Shown in pieces: positions 45,439 to 55,100 of a DNA stretch of 64,000 bases (position 1 is its first letter; each line of letters begins with the position of its first letter). This stretch comes from an uncultured Winogradskyella sp. Lineage in GTDB: Bacteria; Bacteroidota; Bacteroidia; Flavobacteriales; Flavobacteriaceae. A program made the translations under genes and the position numbers. Location: positions 124,001-188,000 of the forward strand of contig NZ_CANMIW010000006.1 in assembly GCF_947498005.1 (NCBI RefSeq). Reading direction: 5' to 3'. The notes under the pieces are model-generated. The model was not told the origin of the DNA. It worked only from the letters and a program-made list of their open reading frames with translations, and made no database searches.

Positions 45439-46203
45439 ATGGCTAAAAAGAAAAGAATTTTACTCAAAATCGGCTCTAATACCTTAACCAAAGAAACCGA
45501 TAATATTTCAAGAGGAAAAATTGAAGATATTGCAAATCAAATTGCGAAGCTTCAAGATTCTCATGAGTTTATTATTGTGAGTTCTGGAGCCATTGCTGTA
45601 GCCAAACAGTTTGTAAAATTAGAGAGCAAACGCAAGGAACTCTTTGTAAAACAAGCTTTAGCTTCGATTGGCCAACCACATCTTATTCGGATTTATCAAG
45701 AAATTTTTAGAGAACTCGGTTTACTGACATCTCAATGTCTATTATCTTATTCAGATTTTGAAAAACAAGAGAGTAAAACCAATATTGTAAACACCATTAA
45801 TGTATTGGTTAGCAATAATTACATTCCTATTATTAACGAAAATGACACGGTTGCCACTGACGAAATTAAATTTGGAGACAACGACAAGTTAGGTGCATTA
45901 ACAGCATCACTTTTAGATGTAGATTTATTTATAATTGCCACCAACACAAACGGCATATACACTAAAGCATCTATGGAAAATAAAGCACCAAAAACCATAG
46001 AAGAAGTCAACGATTTTAGCGTATTGATGAATGAAGTGGTAGATTCAAAATCGTCTCATGGCACAGGTGGAATGCAATCTAAAGTGGATGCCATTTCCTT
46101 AGCAAAACAATCTAATATTGAAACATGGATTGTCAATGGTTTGGAAGATAATTTTATTATTAATGCCATAGAAAACAAAGTACCTTTTACTAAAATAAAA
46201 TAG
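45439..46203 (+). CDS. proB: glutamate 5-kinase (short form, no PUA domain)
   Basis: A 254-residue amino-acid kinase phosphorylating glutamate. LLKIGSNTLTKE at the start, FIIVSSGAIAVAKQ, INENDTVATDEIKFGDNDKL and GTGGMQSKVDAI mark the kinase fold. The C-terminal PUA domain found in E. coli ProB is absent, as is common in the short forms. First step of proline synthesis; feedback behaviour may differ. Confidence 0.94.
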   Translation: MAKKKRILLKIGSNTLTKETDNISRGKIEDIANQIAKLQDSHEFIIVSSGAIAVAKQFVKLESKRKELFVKQALASIGQPHLIRIYQEIFRELGLLTSQCLLSYSDFEKQESKTNIVNTINVLVSNNYIPIINENDTVATDEIKFGDNDKLGALTASLLDVDLFIIATNTNGIYTKASMENKAPKTIEEVNDFSVLMNEVVDSKSSHGTGGMQSKVDAISLAKQSNIETWIVNGLEDNFIINAIENKVPFTKIK

Positions 46204-46207
46204 CGAC

Positions 46208-47143
46208 ATGAAAAATTATACCACGTTAAAAGACATATCTAATCTGTCGGAAACAATAAGAGAAGCCATTTTATTAAAAATGAGTCCTTTTGAATATTCG
46301 CATCTAGGAAAAAACAAGACTTTAATTATGCTGTTTTTCAACTCAAGTTTACGTACACGATTAAGTACTGAAAAAGCAGCAAAAAACTTAGGTATGGACG
46401 TTATGATTCTTAACGTAAATGACGCTTGGAATTTAGAGTTTGAAGATGGCACAGTTATGAACATGGACAGGTCTGAACATATAAAAGAAGCCGCACAAGT
46501 GATTTCTCAATATGCAGATATTATTGCGGTAAGAGCGTTTCCGACATTACAAGATAAAGCAAAGGATGAATCGGAATTTGTACTAAATAGCTTCAAAAAA
46601 TACGCAACGGTTCCAATAGTTAATATGGAATCTAGTACAGCCCATCCATTACAAGCGCTAACGGATGCAATCACTATTTCAGAATTAACAGAGAAAAAGA
46701 AGCCTAAAGTGGTTTTATCTTGGGCACCACATCCAAAAGCTTTACCACAAGCGGTTGCCAATACTTTTGTTGAGATGATGCAAGATTTAGATGTAGATTT
46801 TACAATTACACATCCTAAAGGTTATGAGCTTAACTCAGAAATAACTAAAGACTCGCCAATAAATCACAATCAAGAAGAGGCCCTTAAAGATGCCGATTTT
46901 GTTTACGTAAAAAATTGGAGTAGCTATAACGATTATGGAAAAATTCTAAATAACGATAGCAATTGGATGATGACTAAAGCAAAATTAGGTAATGCTAAAT
47001 TTATGCATTGCCTACCTGTAAGACGGAATGTTGTGGTGGAAGATGCTGTTTTAGATAGTGAGCAATCTGTGGTTATACAACAAGCAAATAACAGAACTTT
47101 TGCGGCTCAAGTTGTATTGAAGCAGATTTTAGAGGATTTATAA
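46208..47143 (+). CDS. argF': N-succinylornithine (acylornithine) carbamoyltransferase
   Basis: A 311-residue transcarbamylase. The carbamoyl-phosphate motif is FFNSSLRTRLST (43-54). HPLQALTD is in the middle. HCLPVRRNVVVED near the end is diagnostic of acylornithine transcarbamylases. Specificity residue: Ser89 in MDRSEH aligns with Pro90 of Bacteroides fragilis succinylornithine transcarbamylase and Glu92 of Xanthomonas acetylornithine transcarbamylase. Published mutants show that replacing that Glu by Pro, Ser, Ala or Val turns the acetyl enzyme into a succinyl enzyme. Ser here therefore favours N-succinylornithine. Assay would be needed to settle it. Confidence 0.88.
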   Translation: MKNYTTLKDISNLSETIREAILLKMSPFEYSHLGKNKTLIMLFFNSSLRTRLSTEKAAKNLGMDVMILNVNDAWNLEFEDGTVMNMDRSEHIKEAAQVISQYADIIAVRAFPTLQDKAKDESEFVLNSFKKYATVPIVNMESSTAHPLQALTDAITISELTEKKKPKVVLSWAPHPKALPQAVANTFVEMMQDLDVDFTITHPKGYELNSEITKDSPINHNQEEALKDADFVYVKNWSSYNDYGKILNNDSNWMMTKAKLGNAKFMHCLPVRRNVVVEDAVLDSEQSVVIQQANNRTFAAQVVLKQILEDL

Positions 47144-47151
47144 ATAACTTA

Positions 47152-47240
47152 AGACCTAGCAGGTTTAATTCATTGTCATTCCTGCGCAGGCAGGAATCTA
47201 TTACTAATAAATGTGGATTCCCGTTTTCAAGGGAATGACA
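47152..47240. repeat. intergenic repeats between argF' and argB
   Basis: AGACCTAGCAGGTTT (47152-47166) is identical to 41101-41115. It is followed by a 67-bp element, TGTCATTCC (from 47174) to GGAATGACA (to 47240), of the same family as at 42177. Its right arm contains GGATTCCCGTTTTCAAGGG. Confidence 0.65.
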
Positions 47241-47252
47241 AAAGACTATAAA

Positions 47253-48029
47253 ATGAAAACAATAAAAGTCATAAAAATAGGTGGGAACATCATCGATAAT
47301 GAAGAAGCACTAGCTGCATTTCTCAAAGATTTTGCGACTATAGTTGGTCCAAAAGTTTTGGTTCATGGAGGTGGCAAATTGGCAACAAAACTGGCCGAAC
47401 AAATGAATATTCCTGTAAAAATGACTGATGGCAGACGTATCACAGACCCAGAAACTTTAGATATTATCACTATGGTTTATGCAGGCAAAATCAACAAAAA
47501 TATTGTCGCTCAGTTACAAGCCAATAATTGCAATGCTATTGGATTTTCTGGTGCAGACGGAAATACGATTGTTTCGGAAAAACGACCTATTAAAACTATG
47601 GATTACGGTTTTGTTGGCGATGTAAAAAAGGTAAATACAAATGTTTTAGAGATTTTATTAAACAACAATATTACACCTGTCTTTTGCGCAATCTCTCATG
47701 ATGAAAATGGACAATTATTAAACACGAATGCAGATACGATTGCTTCAGAATTAGCCATCGGATTATCATCAATTTTCAATACAGAATTATATTATTGTTT
47801 CGAAAAGAATGGTGTTCTTGAAGATGTAGAAAATGATGATTCTGTTATTGAAAACATCAACACAGAAAACTACAAAACATTAAAAGAAAACAATATCATA
47901 TTTGAAGGCATGTTGCCGAAATTAGACAACTGTTTTCATGCAATACATAAAAACGTTCAAAAAGTTTGTATCGGAAAATCAGATATGCTTTTCAATACCA
48001 ACAACAAACATACAACCATTACAAAATGA
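47253..48029 (+). CDS. argB: N-acylglutamate kinase
   Basis: A 258-residue amino-acid kinase phosphorylating N-acylglutamate. VIKIGGNIIDNEE at the start, VLVHGGGKLATKLAEQM and AIGFSGADGNTI are the family motifs. ATG at 47253 is chosen because the conserved lysine motif begins 6 codons later. The frame further upstream runs through the REP-like element. It lacks the N-terminal extension of arginine-sensitive hexameric kinases. ATGA overlap with argE. Confidence 0.93.
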   Translation: MKTIKVIKIGGNIIDNEEALAAFLKDFATIVGPKVLVHGGGKLATKLAEQMNIPVKMTDGRRITDPETLDIITMVYAGKINKNIVAQLQANNCNAIGFSGADGNTIVSEKRPIKTMDYGFVGDVKKVNTNVLEILLNNNITPVFCAISHDENGQLLNTNADTIASELAIGLSSIFNTELYYCFEKNGVLEDVENDDSVIENINTENYKTLKENNIIFEGMLPKLDNCFHAIHKNVQKVCIGKSDMLFNTNNKHTTITK

Positions 48030-49087
48030 TTGAAAAATTAACAACAGAAGCTATTGCTTTACTGAAGGAACTTATAGAAACACAGTCATTTTCTGCAGAA
48101 GAAGACAACACTGCATTGCTTATTGAAGGCTGGTTTACAACACACAATGTGCCTTTCAAAAGAAACAACCACAACATTTGGTCTACCAACAAATATTTTG
48201 ACGAGAGCAAACCAACCCTATTATTAAACTCGCATCACGATACGGTAAAACCAAATTCTGGTTACACTAAAGACCCATTAAAAGCCATTGTAGAAGATGG
48301 TAAATTATATGGTTTAGGCAGTAATGATGCAGGTGGATGCTTGGTATCTTTAATTGCTACGTTCACATATTTCTACAACAAAAAAGACCTCAACTATAAT
48401 TTAGTCATTGTAGCTTCTGCCGAAGAAGAAAACAGTGGACCAAACGGATTGAATAGTATGTTGTCCATCATTCCAAAAATAGATGTGGCTATTGTTGGCG
48501 AACCCACTTTAATGAATTTAGCGGTTGCAGAAAAAGGATTAGTCGTTTTTGACGCTAAAGTAAAAGGAACTGCTAGCCATGCTGCACACCCAAACAATGA
48601 CAATTCAATATATAACACTATTGATGTTTTAAAATGGTTTCAAGACTATAAATTTGAAAGAAAATCGCCAGTTTTAGGCGATGTAAAAATGACCGTTACG
48701 CAGATTAATGCTGGTAAACAACATAATGCGGTTCCTGCAGAAGTGGATTTAGTTGTTGATGTACGTGTGAATGATAAATACACCAATCAACAAATTGCTG
48801 ATATTTTAACTCAGAAATCGCCATGTACAAGTATTACAGCACGAAGTTTAAGATTAAATTCGTCTTCAATTTCTAGTAATCATGAGCTAGTAAAAGCCGG
48901 AATTGAATTAGGAAGAGAAACTTACGGTTCGCCTACACTTTCTGACCAATCTGTTTTAACTTGTCAGTCATTAAAATTAGGACCAGGAGATAGTACACGT
49001 TCGCACACCGCAGATGAGTTTATTTATTTGGCTGAGATTGAGGAAGGTGTTGATTTGTATATTAAGTTGTTGGAAAAGGTATTATAA
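48026..49087 (+). CDS. argE: N-acylornithine/N-acylcitrulline deacylase (M20 family, ArgE-like)
   Basis: A 353-residue M20 metallopeptidase-type amidohydrolase. The first metal ligand lies in LLNSHHDTVKPN; further ligands are in GLGSNDAGGC, ASAEEENSGPNGL and VGEPT. A dimerisation domain with GTASHAAHPNND follows. With an acylcitrulline-forming transcarbamylase upstream, its natural substrate is likely N-acylcitrulline (probably succinyl). ATG at 48026 overlaps the argB TGA. Confidence 0.88.
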   Translation: MIEKLTTEAIALLKELIETQSFSAEEDNTALLIEGWFTTHNVPFKRNNHNIWSTNKYFDESKPTLLLNSHHDTVKPNSGYTKDPLKAIVEDGKLYGLGSNDAGGCLVSLIATFTYFYNKKDLNYNLVIVASAEEENSGPNGLNSMLSIIPKIDVAIVGEPTLMNLAVAEKGLVVFDAKVKGTASHAAHPNNDNSIYNTIDVLKWFQDYKFERKSPVLGDVKMTVTQINAGKQHNAVPAEVDLVVDVRVNDKYTNQQIADILTQKSPCTSITARSLRLNSSSISSNHELVKAGIELGRETYGSPTLSDQSVLTCQSLKLGPGDSTRSHTADEFIYLAEIEEGVDLYIKLLEKVL

Positions 49088-49093
49088 CAGTGC

Positions 49094-49224
49094 TGTCATT
49101 CCTGCGAATGCAGGAATCCAAAAACAAACTGAAATTTAAAAATAGATTCCTGCCTTCGCAGGAATGACATAACAATAAAAGTTTAACTAAAAATGAAAGC
49201 AGAGATTCCTGCTTTCGCAGGAAT
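49094..49224. repeat. REP-like palindromic cluster between argE and argH
   Basis: A 76-bp element runs from TGTCATTCC (49094) to GGAATGACA (49169), of the same family as at 42177 and 47174. A separate unit GATTCCTGC-TTTC-GCAGGAAT (49204-49224) lies directly before the argH start and could influence its translation. Confidence 0.7.
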
Positions 49225-49229
49225 ATATT

Positions 49230-50504
49230 ATGAAACTTTGGGACAAAGGCTATTCAATAGATAAAAAAATAGAATTATTTACCGTTGGTAACGATAGAGA
49301 AATTGACATGCATATCGCAAAATATGATGTTGAAGCATCGAGAGCTCATGCTGTGATGTTAGAGTCTATCGGAATTATAACTTCTGATGAATTGGAGCAA
49401 TTAAAATCAGGATTAAAAGTTTTAGCCGAATCAATTGATGCTGGAACATTTACAATTGAAGATTCTTTTGAAGATGTACATTCTAAAATAGAACATGAAC
49501 TCACAAAAACCTTAGGCGACGTCGGAAAGAAAATCCATACAGCACGTTCTAGAAACGATCAAGTTTTAGTTGCACTTCAACTTTACTATAAGGAGAACTT
49601 ACAAATCATAAATGATAAAACTAAAACGTTTTTTGATACACTATTAGGTCTTGCTGAAACGCATAAAACGAAACTTTTACCAGGTTACACGCATTTGCAA
49701 GTTGCTATGCCATCCTCTTTTGGATTATGGTTTTCTGCCTATGCGGAATTACTAATTGATGATGTTTATGTTTTAAATGCGGTTTCAAAAATTACTGACC
49801 AAAATGTTTTAGGTTCGGCTGCTGGTTACGGAAGTTCGTTTCCTATTGATAGAGATATCACGACCAAAGAATTAGGGTTTTCAACTTTAAAATATAATGT
49901 AGTTGCCGCACAATTAAGTAGAGGAAAGAGTGAGCGTGCTATTGCAAGTGCGCTAGGTGGCTTATGTAATACTATGGCACGTTTTGCTATGGATATTTGC
50001 TTGTATATGAGTCAGAATTTTGGGTTTATTACATTTCCAGATGAGTTAACCACAGGAAGTAGCATTATGCCACACAAAAAGAATCCTGATGTGTTTGAAT
50101 TGATTAGAGGAAAATGTAATAAAATTCAAGCTTTACATTCTGAAATGTTATTGATTACTAATAATTTACCAAGTGGTTACCACAGAGACTTTCAATTACT
50201 AAAAGAAAACATTATTAATGCTTTTGAAGACGTAAAGGATATTTTAGACATCTTTACGTATTCCATTCAACAAATCATTGTAAAAGATATTGACCTCAAC
50301 GATGAGAAATATCAATATTTATTTACAGTAGATAGCATAAACAATTTAGTGGTTGATGGTATGAGCTTTAGAGAAGCGTATCAAAAAATTGGAAGCCAAG
50401 TACAAGCAGGAACTTACCAACCCGATTTAGGAAAAGAACATTCACATATTGGAAGTATTCATAATTTGTGTTTAGATGAAATTAGAAAGAAGTTTCCTAA
50501 TTAA
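49230..50504 (+). CDS. argH: argininosuccinate lyase
   Basis: A 424-residue member of the fumarase/aspartase superfamily, cleaving argininosuccinate to arginine and fumarate. DVHSKIEHELTK, TARSRNDQVLVALQLY and the superfamily signature GSSIMPHKKNPDVFELIRGK are present. Slightly shorter than the usual 450-460 residues. Last gene of the arginine operon, followed by a bidirectional terminator shared with gltD. Confidence 0.95.
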   Translation: MKLWDKGYSIDKKIELFTVGNDREIDMHIAKYDVEASRAHAVMLESIGIITSDELEQLKSGLKVLAESIDAGTFTIEDSFEDVHSKIEHELTKTLGDVGKKIHTARSRNDQVLVALQLYYKENLQIINDKTKTFFDTLLGLAETHKTKLLPGYTHLQVAMPSSFGLWFSAYAELLIDDVYVLNAVSKITDQNVLGSAAGYGSSFPIDRDITTKELGFSTLKYNVVAAQLSRGKSERAIASALGGLCNTMARFAMDICLYMSQNFGFITFPDELTTGSSIMPHKKNPDVFELIRGKCNKIQALHSEMLLITNNLPSGYHRDFQLLKENIINAFEDVKDILDIFTYSIQQIIVKDIDLNDEKYQYLFTVDSINNLVVDGMSFREAYQKIGSQVQAGTYQPDLGKEHSHIGSIHNLCLDEIRKKFPN

Positions 50505-50508
50505 AAAA

Positions 50509-50582
50509 TCCCTTAAAGTCTCCTCAAGGGGACAATCCTAAAAATATACTTCGAGCTATTGTCCTCTTGAGAGGATTTTAGA
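50509..50582. repeat. intergenic inverted repeat after argH
   Basis: CTCCTCAAGGGGACAAT (50520-50536) pairs with ATTGTCCTCTTGAGAGG (50558-50574). It is a different repeat family from the TGTCATTCC elements. Confidence 0.55.
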
Positions 50583-50587
50583 GATAT

Positions 50588-50627
50588 AAACACAAAAAGC
50601 ATCCGTTTCCAGATGCTTTTTGTGTTT
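50588..50627. terminator. bidirectional terminator between argH and gltD
   Basis: AAACACAAAAAGCATC (50588-50603) is perfectly complementary to GATGCTTTTTGTGTTT (50612-50627), with an 8-base loop. A- and T-rich arms serve both convergent transcripts. Confidence 0.85.
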
Positions 50628-50643
50628 AAAATATATTCTTCAT

Positions 50644-52107
50644 TTATAGTCCGACTAAATCGCCTTCTTCATTCTTAGTCGCCAAATCCGATTTACCCAT
50701 TAAGTAAATATCAACTTGTCTGGCAGCTTCTCTTCCTTCTGAAATAGCCCAAACAATTAGAGATTGTCCTCTTCGCATATCTCCTGCTGTGAAAATATTT
50801 GGAATGTTAGTTTGGTATTTTCCGTAACTCGCTTTGTAGTTAGAACGTACGTCTCTGTCTAAACCTAATTTATCTGCAATTGTAGATTCCGGACCTGTAA
50901 AACCTAAGGCTAATAATGCTAAATCACATTTCCACGTTTTTTCAGTACCAGCAATCTCAACAAGTTTTGGTCGTTCTCCAGGTACCATTTCCCATTCTAC
51001 ATTTACAGTTTTTAAGGCTGTTAATTTACCTTTTGCGTTAGTGACAAACTCTTTTGTGTTTATTAACCAGTTACGTTCTACACCTTCTTTATGAGAAGAG
51101 GATGTCTTTAACTGCAATGGCCAATATGGCCAAGGTGTTGTTGGCGAACGATGTCCTGGCGGTTTTGGCATAATTTCAAAATTCACTACCGATTTTGCAC
51201 CTTGACGATTTGATGTCCCAATACAATCAGATCCTGTATCTCCACCTCCAATGACTATCACATTTTTACCAGTTGCTAAAACTTGATCTTTTATTTTCTG
51301 ACCAAAAACAACCTTTGTTTGCTGCGTTAAAAAGTCCATAGCTTGTACTACGCCATCTGCATCAATTCCTGGTGTTGGTAAACTACGTCTTTCTGTTGCT
51401 CCTCCACAAAGAACCACAGCATCAAACTTTTTTAAATCTTCAACATCATAATTTACACCAACATTAACATTAGTCTTAAATACAATACCTTCAGCTTCAA
51501 GAATCGCTAAACGACGATCTATGATACCTTTTTCCATTTTAAAATTTGGAATACCATAACGCAATAGACCTCCAATAGCATCATCACGTTCAAAAACAGT
51601 AACTGTATGACCAGCTCTATTTAATTGTTGTGCAGCTGCTAAGCCTGCAGGACCAGAACCTACGACAGCAATCGTTTTTCCTGTTCTTACTTTTGGTGGT
51701 TGTGGTTTAATCCAACCTTCTTTAAAAGCACGTTCTACTATATTTTTTTCAATATTCTCTATCGATACTGGATCTTCAATTATACCTAAAACACATGCTT
51801 GTTCGCATGGCGCAGGACATAGTCTTCCTGTAAATTCAGGAAAATTATTTGTTGAGTGCAAAATCCAAGAAGCCTTTTGCCATTCGCCTTGGTGCACCAT
51901 ATGATTAAAATCTGGAATTAGATTACCAAGCGGACAACCACTATGACAAAACGGAATTCCACAATCCATGCAACGTGACCCTTGTTCGGTCATGTCCTTA
52001 TCATTCAATGGCACTGTAAATTCCTTGTAATGTTTTACACGATCCTTTACGGGCTTGTATGACTCATCTTTTCTTTCGAATTCTTTAAAACCTGTTACTT
52101 TTCCCAT
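50644..52107 (-). CDS. gltD: glutamate synthase, small (beta) subunit
   Basis: A 487-residue flavoprotein passing electrons from NAD(P)H to the large subunit. N-terminal iron-sulfur cysteines: CMDCGIPFCHSGCPLGN and LCPAPCEQACVLGI. FAD-binding VVGSGPAGLAAAQQL and NAD(P)-binding VIGGGDTGSDCIG follow. The C-terminal TAGDMRRGQSLIVWAI is present. It lies 4 bp after gltB, forming the classical gltBD operon in the order large-small. Confidence 0.96.
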   Translation of the reverse strand: MGKVTGFKEFERKDESYKPVKDRVKHYKEFTVPLNDKDMTEQGSRCMDCGIPFCHSGCPLGNLIPDFNHMVHQGEWQKASWILHSTNNFPEFTGRLCPAPCEQACVLGIIEDPVSIENIEKNIVERAFKEGWIKPQPPKVRTGKTIAVVGSGPAGLAAAQQLNRAGHTVTVFERDDAIGGLLRYGIPNFKMEKGIIDRRLAILEAEGIVFKTNVNVGVNYDVEDLKKFDAVVLCGGATERRSLPTPGIDADGVVQAMDFLTQQTKVVFGQKIKDQVLATGKNVIVIGGGDTGSDCIGTSNRQGAKSVVNFEIMPKPPGHRSPTTPWPYWPLQLKTSSSHKEGVERNWLINTKEFVTNAKGKLTALKTVNVEWEMVPGERPKLVEIAGTEKTWKCDLALLALGFTGPESTIADKLGLDRDVRSNYKASYGKYQTNIPNIFTAGDMRRGQSLIVWAISEGREAARQVDIYLMGKSDLATKNEEGDLVGL

Positions 52108-52111
52108 TGTC

Positions 52112-55100
52112 CTATACTGTTTCTAATTCTTCAACCATTTGTTCTTCTGTCTCTAAACGTTTTAAAGCACGTTTGTATTCCGTAGGCATAACGCGTACAA
52201 AATTCTTCAAGCTTGTTTCCCAATCTGCTAATAGAGATTTTCCTAACTCACTGTTAGTATATTTTACATGTTTCTCTATTATCGATTTTAAATCGTTTGC
52301 ATCTTTCTTCAGAATTTTTTCAAAATCTATAGTTTCGGTATTACACAAACCATTTTTAAACTTGTTTTCTGGATCGTACACATAAGCGATTCCTCCACTC
52401 ATTCCTGCTGCGAAGTTTCGTCCTGTTTTGCCAAGAACCACTACTTTTCCACCAGTCATGTATTCACAACAGTGATCTCCAACACCTTCTACAACTGCAG
52501 TTGCTCCAGAGTTTCTAACTGCAAATCGTTCGCCTGCTATTCCGTTGATATAAGCTTGTCCTTCAACAGCTCCAAATAAACACACATTACCAATGATGAT
52601 ATTATCTTCTGCTTTAAAATCTGCCTTTTCAGGTTTCTTTACAATTAATTTGGCTCCAGATAATCCTTTACCTAAATAATCATTGGTGTTTCCTTGAAGA
52701 TTAAAAGTTAATCCGTGAGCTCCGAAAGCCCCGAAACTTTGTCCTGCTGAACCTTCAAAATTGATATTTAAGGTATCTTCAGGTAATCCTAAATGGCCAT
52801 ATATTTTTGAAATCTCATTACTCACAATAGCACCTACAGTTCTGTCTGTATTTTTAATTGGATAAGCCAAGGTCATCTGCTCTTTTCTGTATAAAGCACG
52901 ATGTGAATCTTTTAGAATTTTGAAATCTAAAACATTATCTAAATTATGATCTTGCTTCTCAGTATTCTTAACCGTCATTTGATTGTACACTTCTGGTCTA
53001 TGTAAAATTGAAGATAAATCTAAGCCTTTAGCTTTGTAATGTTTAATAGCTTTATTGGCATTAATTTTATGTGTTTGACCAACCATTTCTGCCATAGATC
53101 TAAACCCTAATTCCGCCATAATGCTTCTCAATTCTTCTGCAATATAATAGAAGAAATTAATCACATGTTCTGGTGTGCCTTTAAAGTTTTTACGCAATTC
53201 TTTGTCTTGTGTTGCTATACCTACAGGGCATGTATTTAAATGACATTTTCGCATCATAATACAACCCGAAGCTACTAATGGTGCAGTTGCAAAACCAAAT
53301 TCCTCAGCTCCTAATAATGCTGCAATAGCAACATCACGACCTGTTTTTAGTTGTCCATCACATTCTACAACAATTCTACTTCTTAGGTTATTAAGCACTA
53401 AGGTTTGTTGTGCCTCTGCCAATCCAAGTTCCCAAGGTAAACCAGCATGTTTTAGTGATGTTAAGGGCGAAGCTCCTGTGCCTCCATCATAGCCAGCTAT
53501 AAGTACTACGTCGGCTTTTGCTTTTGCAACACCAGCCGCAATGGTACCAACACCAACTTCTGAAACTAGTTTCACGTTAATTCTAGCCTCGCGATTAGCA
53601 TTTTTTAAATCGTAAATTAATTGTGCTAAATCCTCTATAGAATAAATATCGTGATGTGGTGGCGGCGAAATTAAACCAACAAAAGGGGTTGAATTTCTTG
53701 CTGCCGCAATCCAAGGCAATACCTTTTCACCTGGCAATTGACCTCCTTCGCCTGGCTTGGCACCTTGCGCCATTTTTATCTGAATCTCTTTAGCATTCGT
53801 TAAATAATGTGACGTTACACCAAAACGACCAGAAGCTACTTGCTTAATTGCAGAATTTCTACTATCTCCATTTACATCTGGCTGAAAACGTCTTCTATCT
53901 TCTCCTCCTTCTCCAGAATTAGATTTACCTCCAATTCTATTCATGGCAATGGCTAAATTCTCATGCGCTTCACGAGAAATAGACCCATAAGACATCGCTC
54001 CTGTTTTAAAACGTTTCACGATTTCCGTCCAAGGCTCTACCTCTTCAATTGGAATTGGATCTATATTATTAAATTCGAATAACCCTCGAATGGTCATTAA
54101 ATTTTTTGATTGCTCATTGATGGTTTTTGCGTACACATCATAACTCGCCTGGTCGCTTAAACGAACCGCTTGTTGTAATTTGGCAACCGTTGTTGGATTA
54201 AATAAATGCTTTTCTCCATTACGTCTCCATCTGTAATCTCCACCAATGTTTAAACCTAAACGCTTGTCTAAGACATTACTTGGATACGCGTGTTGGTAGC
54301 GTTTATCAATTTCTTTTTCAATTTCATATAGTCCTATACCTTCAATTCTTGATGCTGTATATGGAAAATATTTTTCTACGAATTGCGAATTGAAACCTAC
54401 GATTTCGAAAATTTGAGATCCTCTGTAAGAACGTAATGTCGAAATTCCGATTTTGTTCATTACTTTAAGAATCCCTTTTCCGATGGCTTTATTGAAATTA
54501 TCAACTGCTTTTTGCTCGTCCATATCAGTAATGAAACCATCTGTCACTTGCATTCTAATAATTTCGTTAACCATATATGGATTTACTGCACTTGCTCCAT
54601 AACCAAATAAGGTTGCGAAATGATGTGGCTCACGTGGTTCTGCAGATTCAATAATAATATCGAAATACGAACGCTTACGCAAACGGTTCATTTGATGACT
54701 TACATAAGAACACGCTAACAACGCAGGAATTGGCGCCATTACCTTACTCACACCTCTATCAGATAAAATGATGATATTGGTTTTTCGAGTCAGTGCTTTT
54801 TCTATTTGAATAATAATATTGTCTAAAGCATCTTCTAGTCCGTTAAGTCCTTTATCTTTTTGATACAGTAACTCTACTGTTTCAGCTTTAAAACCTTCAA
54901 CTTGAATGTTTCTAATTTTTGCTAAATCGTCATTTGAAATTACTGGATTCTGAATTTTCAATTTTCTACATTGTCTTTCTGTAATGCTGAAAATATTTCT
55001 ATCCTTTCCTAAAGATAAACTAATATCTGTTACAATTTCTTCTCTAATTCCGTCTAAAGGCGGATTAGTAACTTGCGCGAATAATTGCTTAAAATAATTT

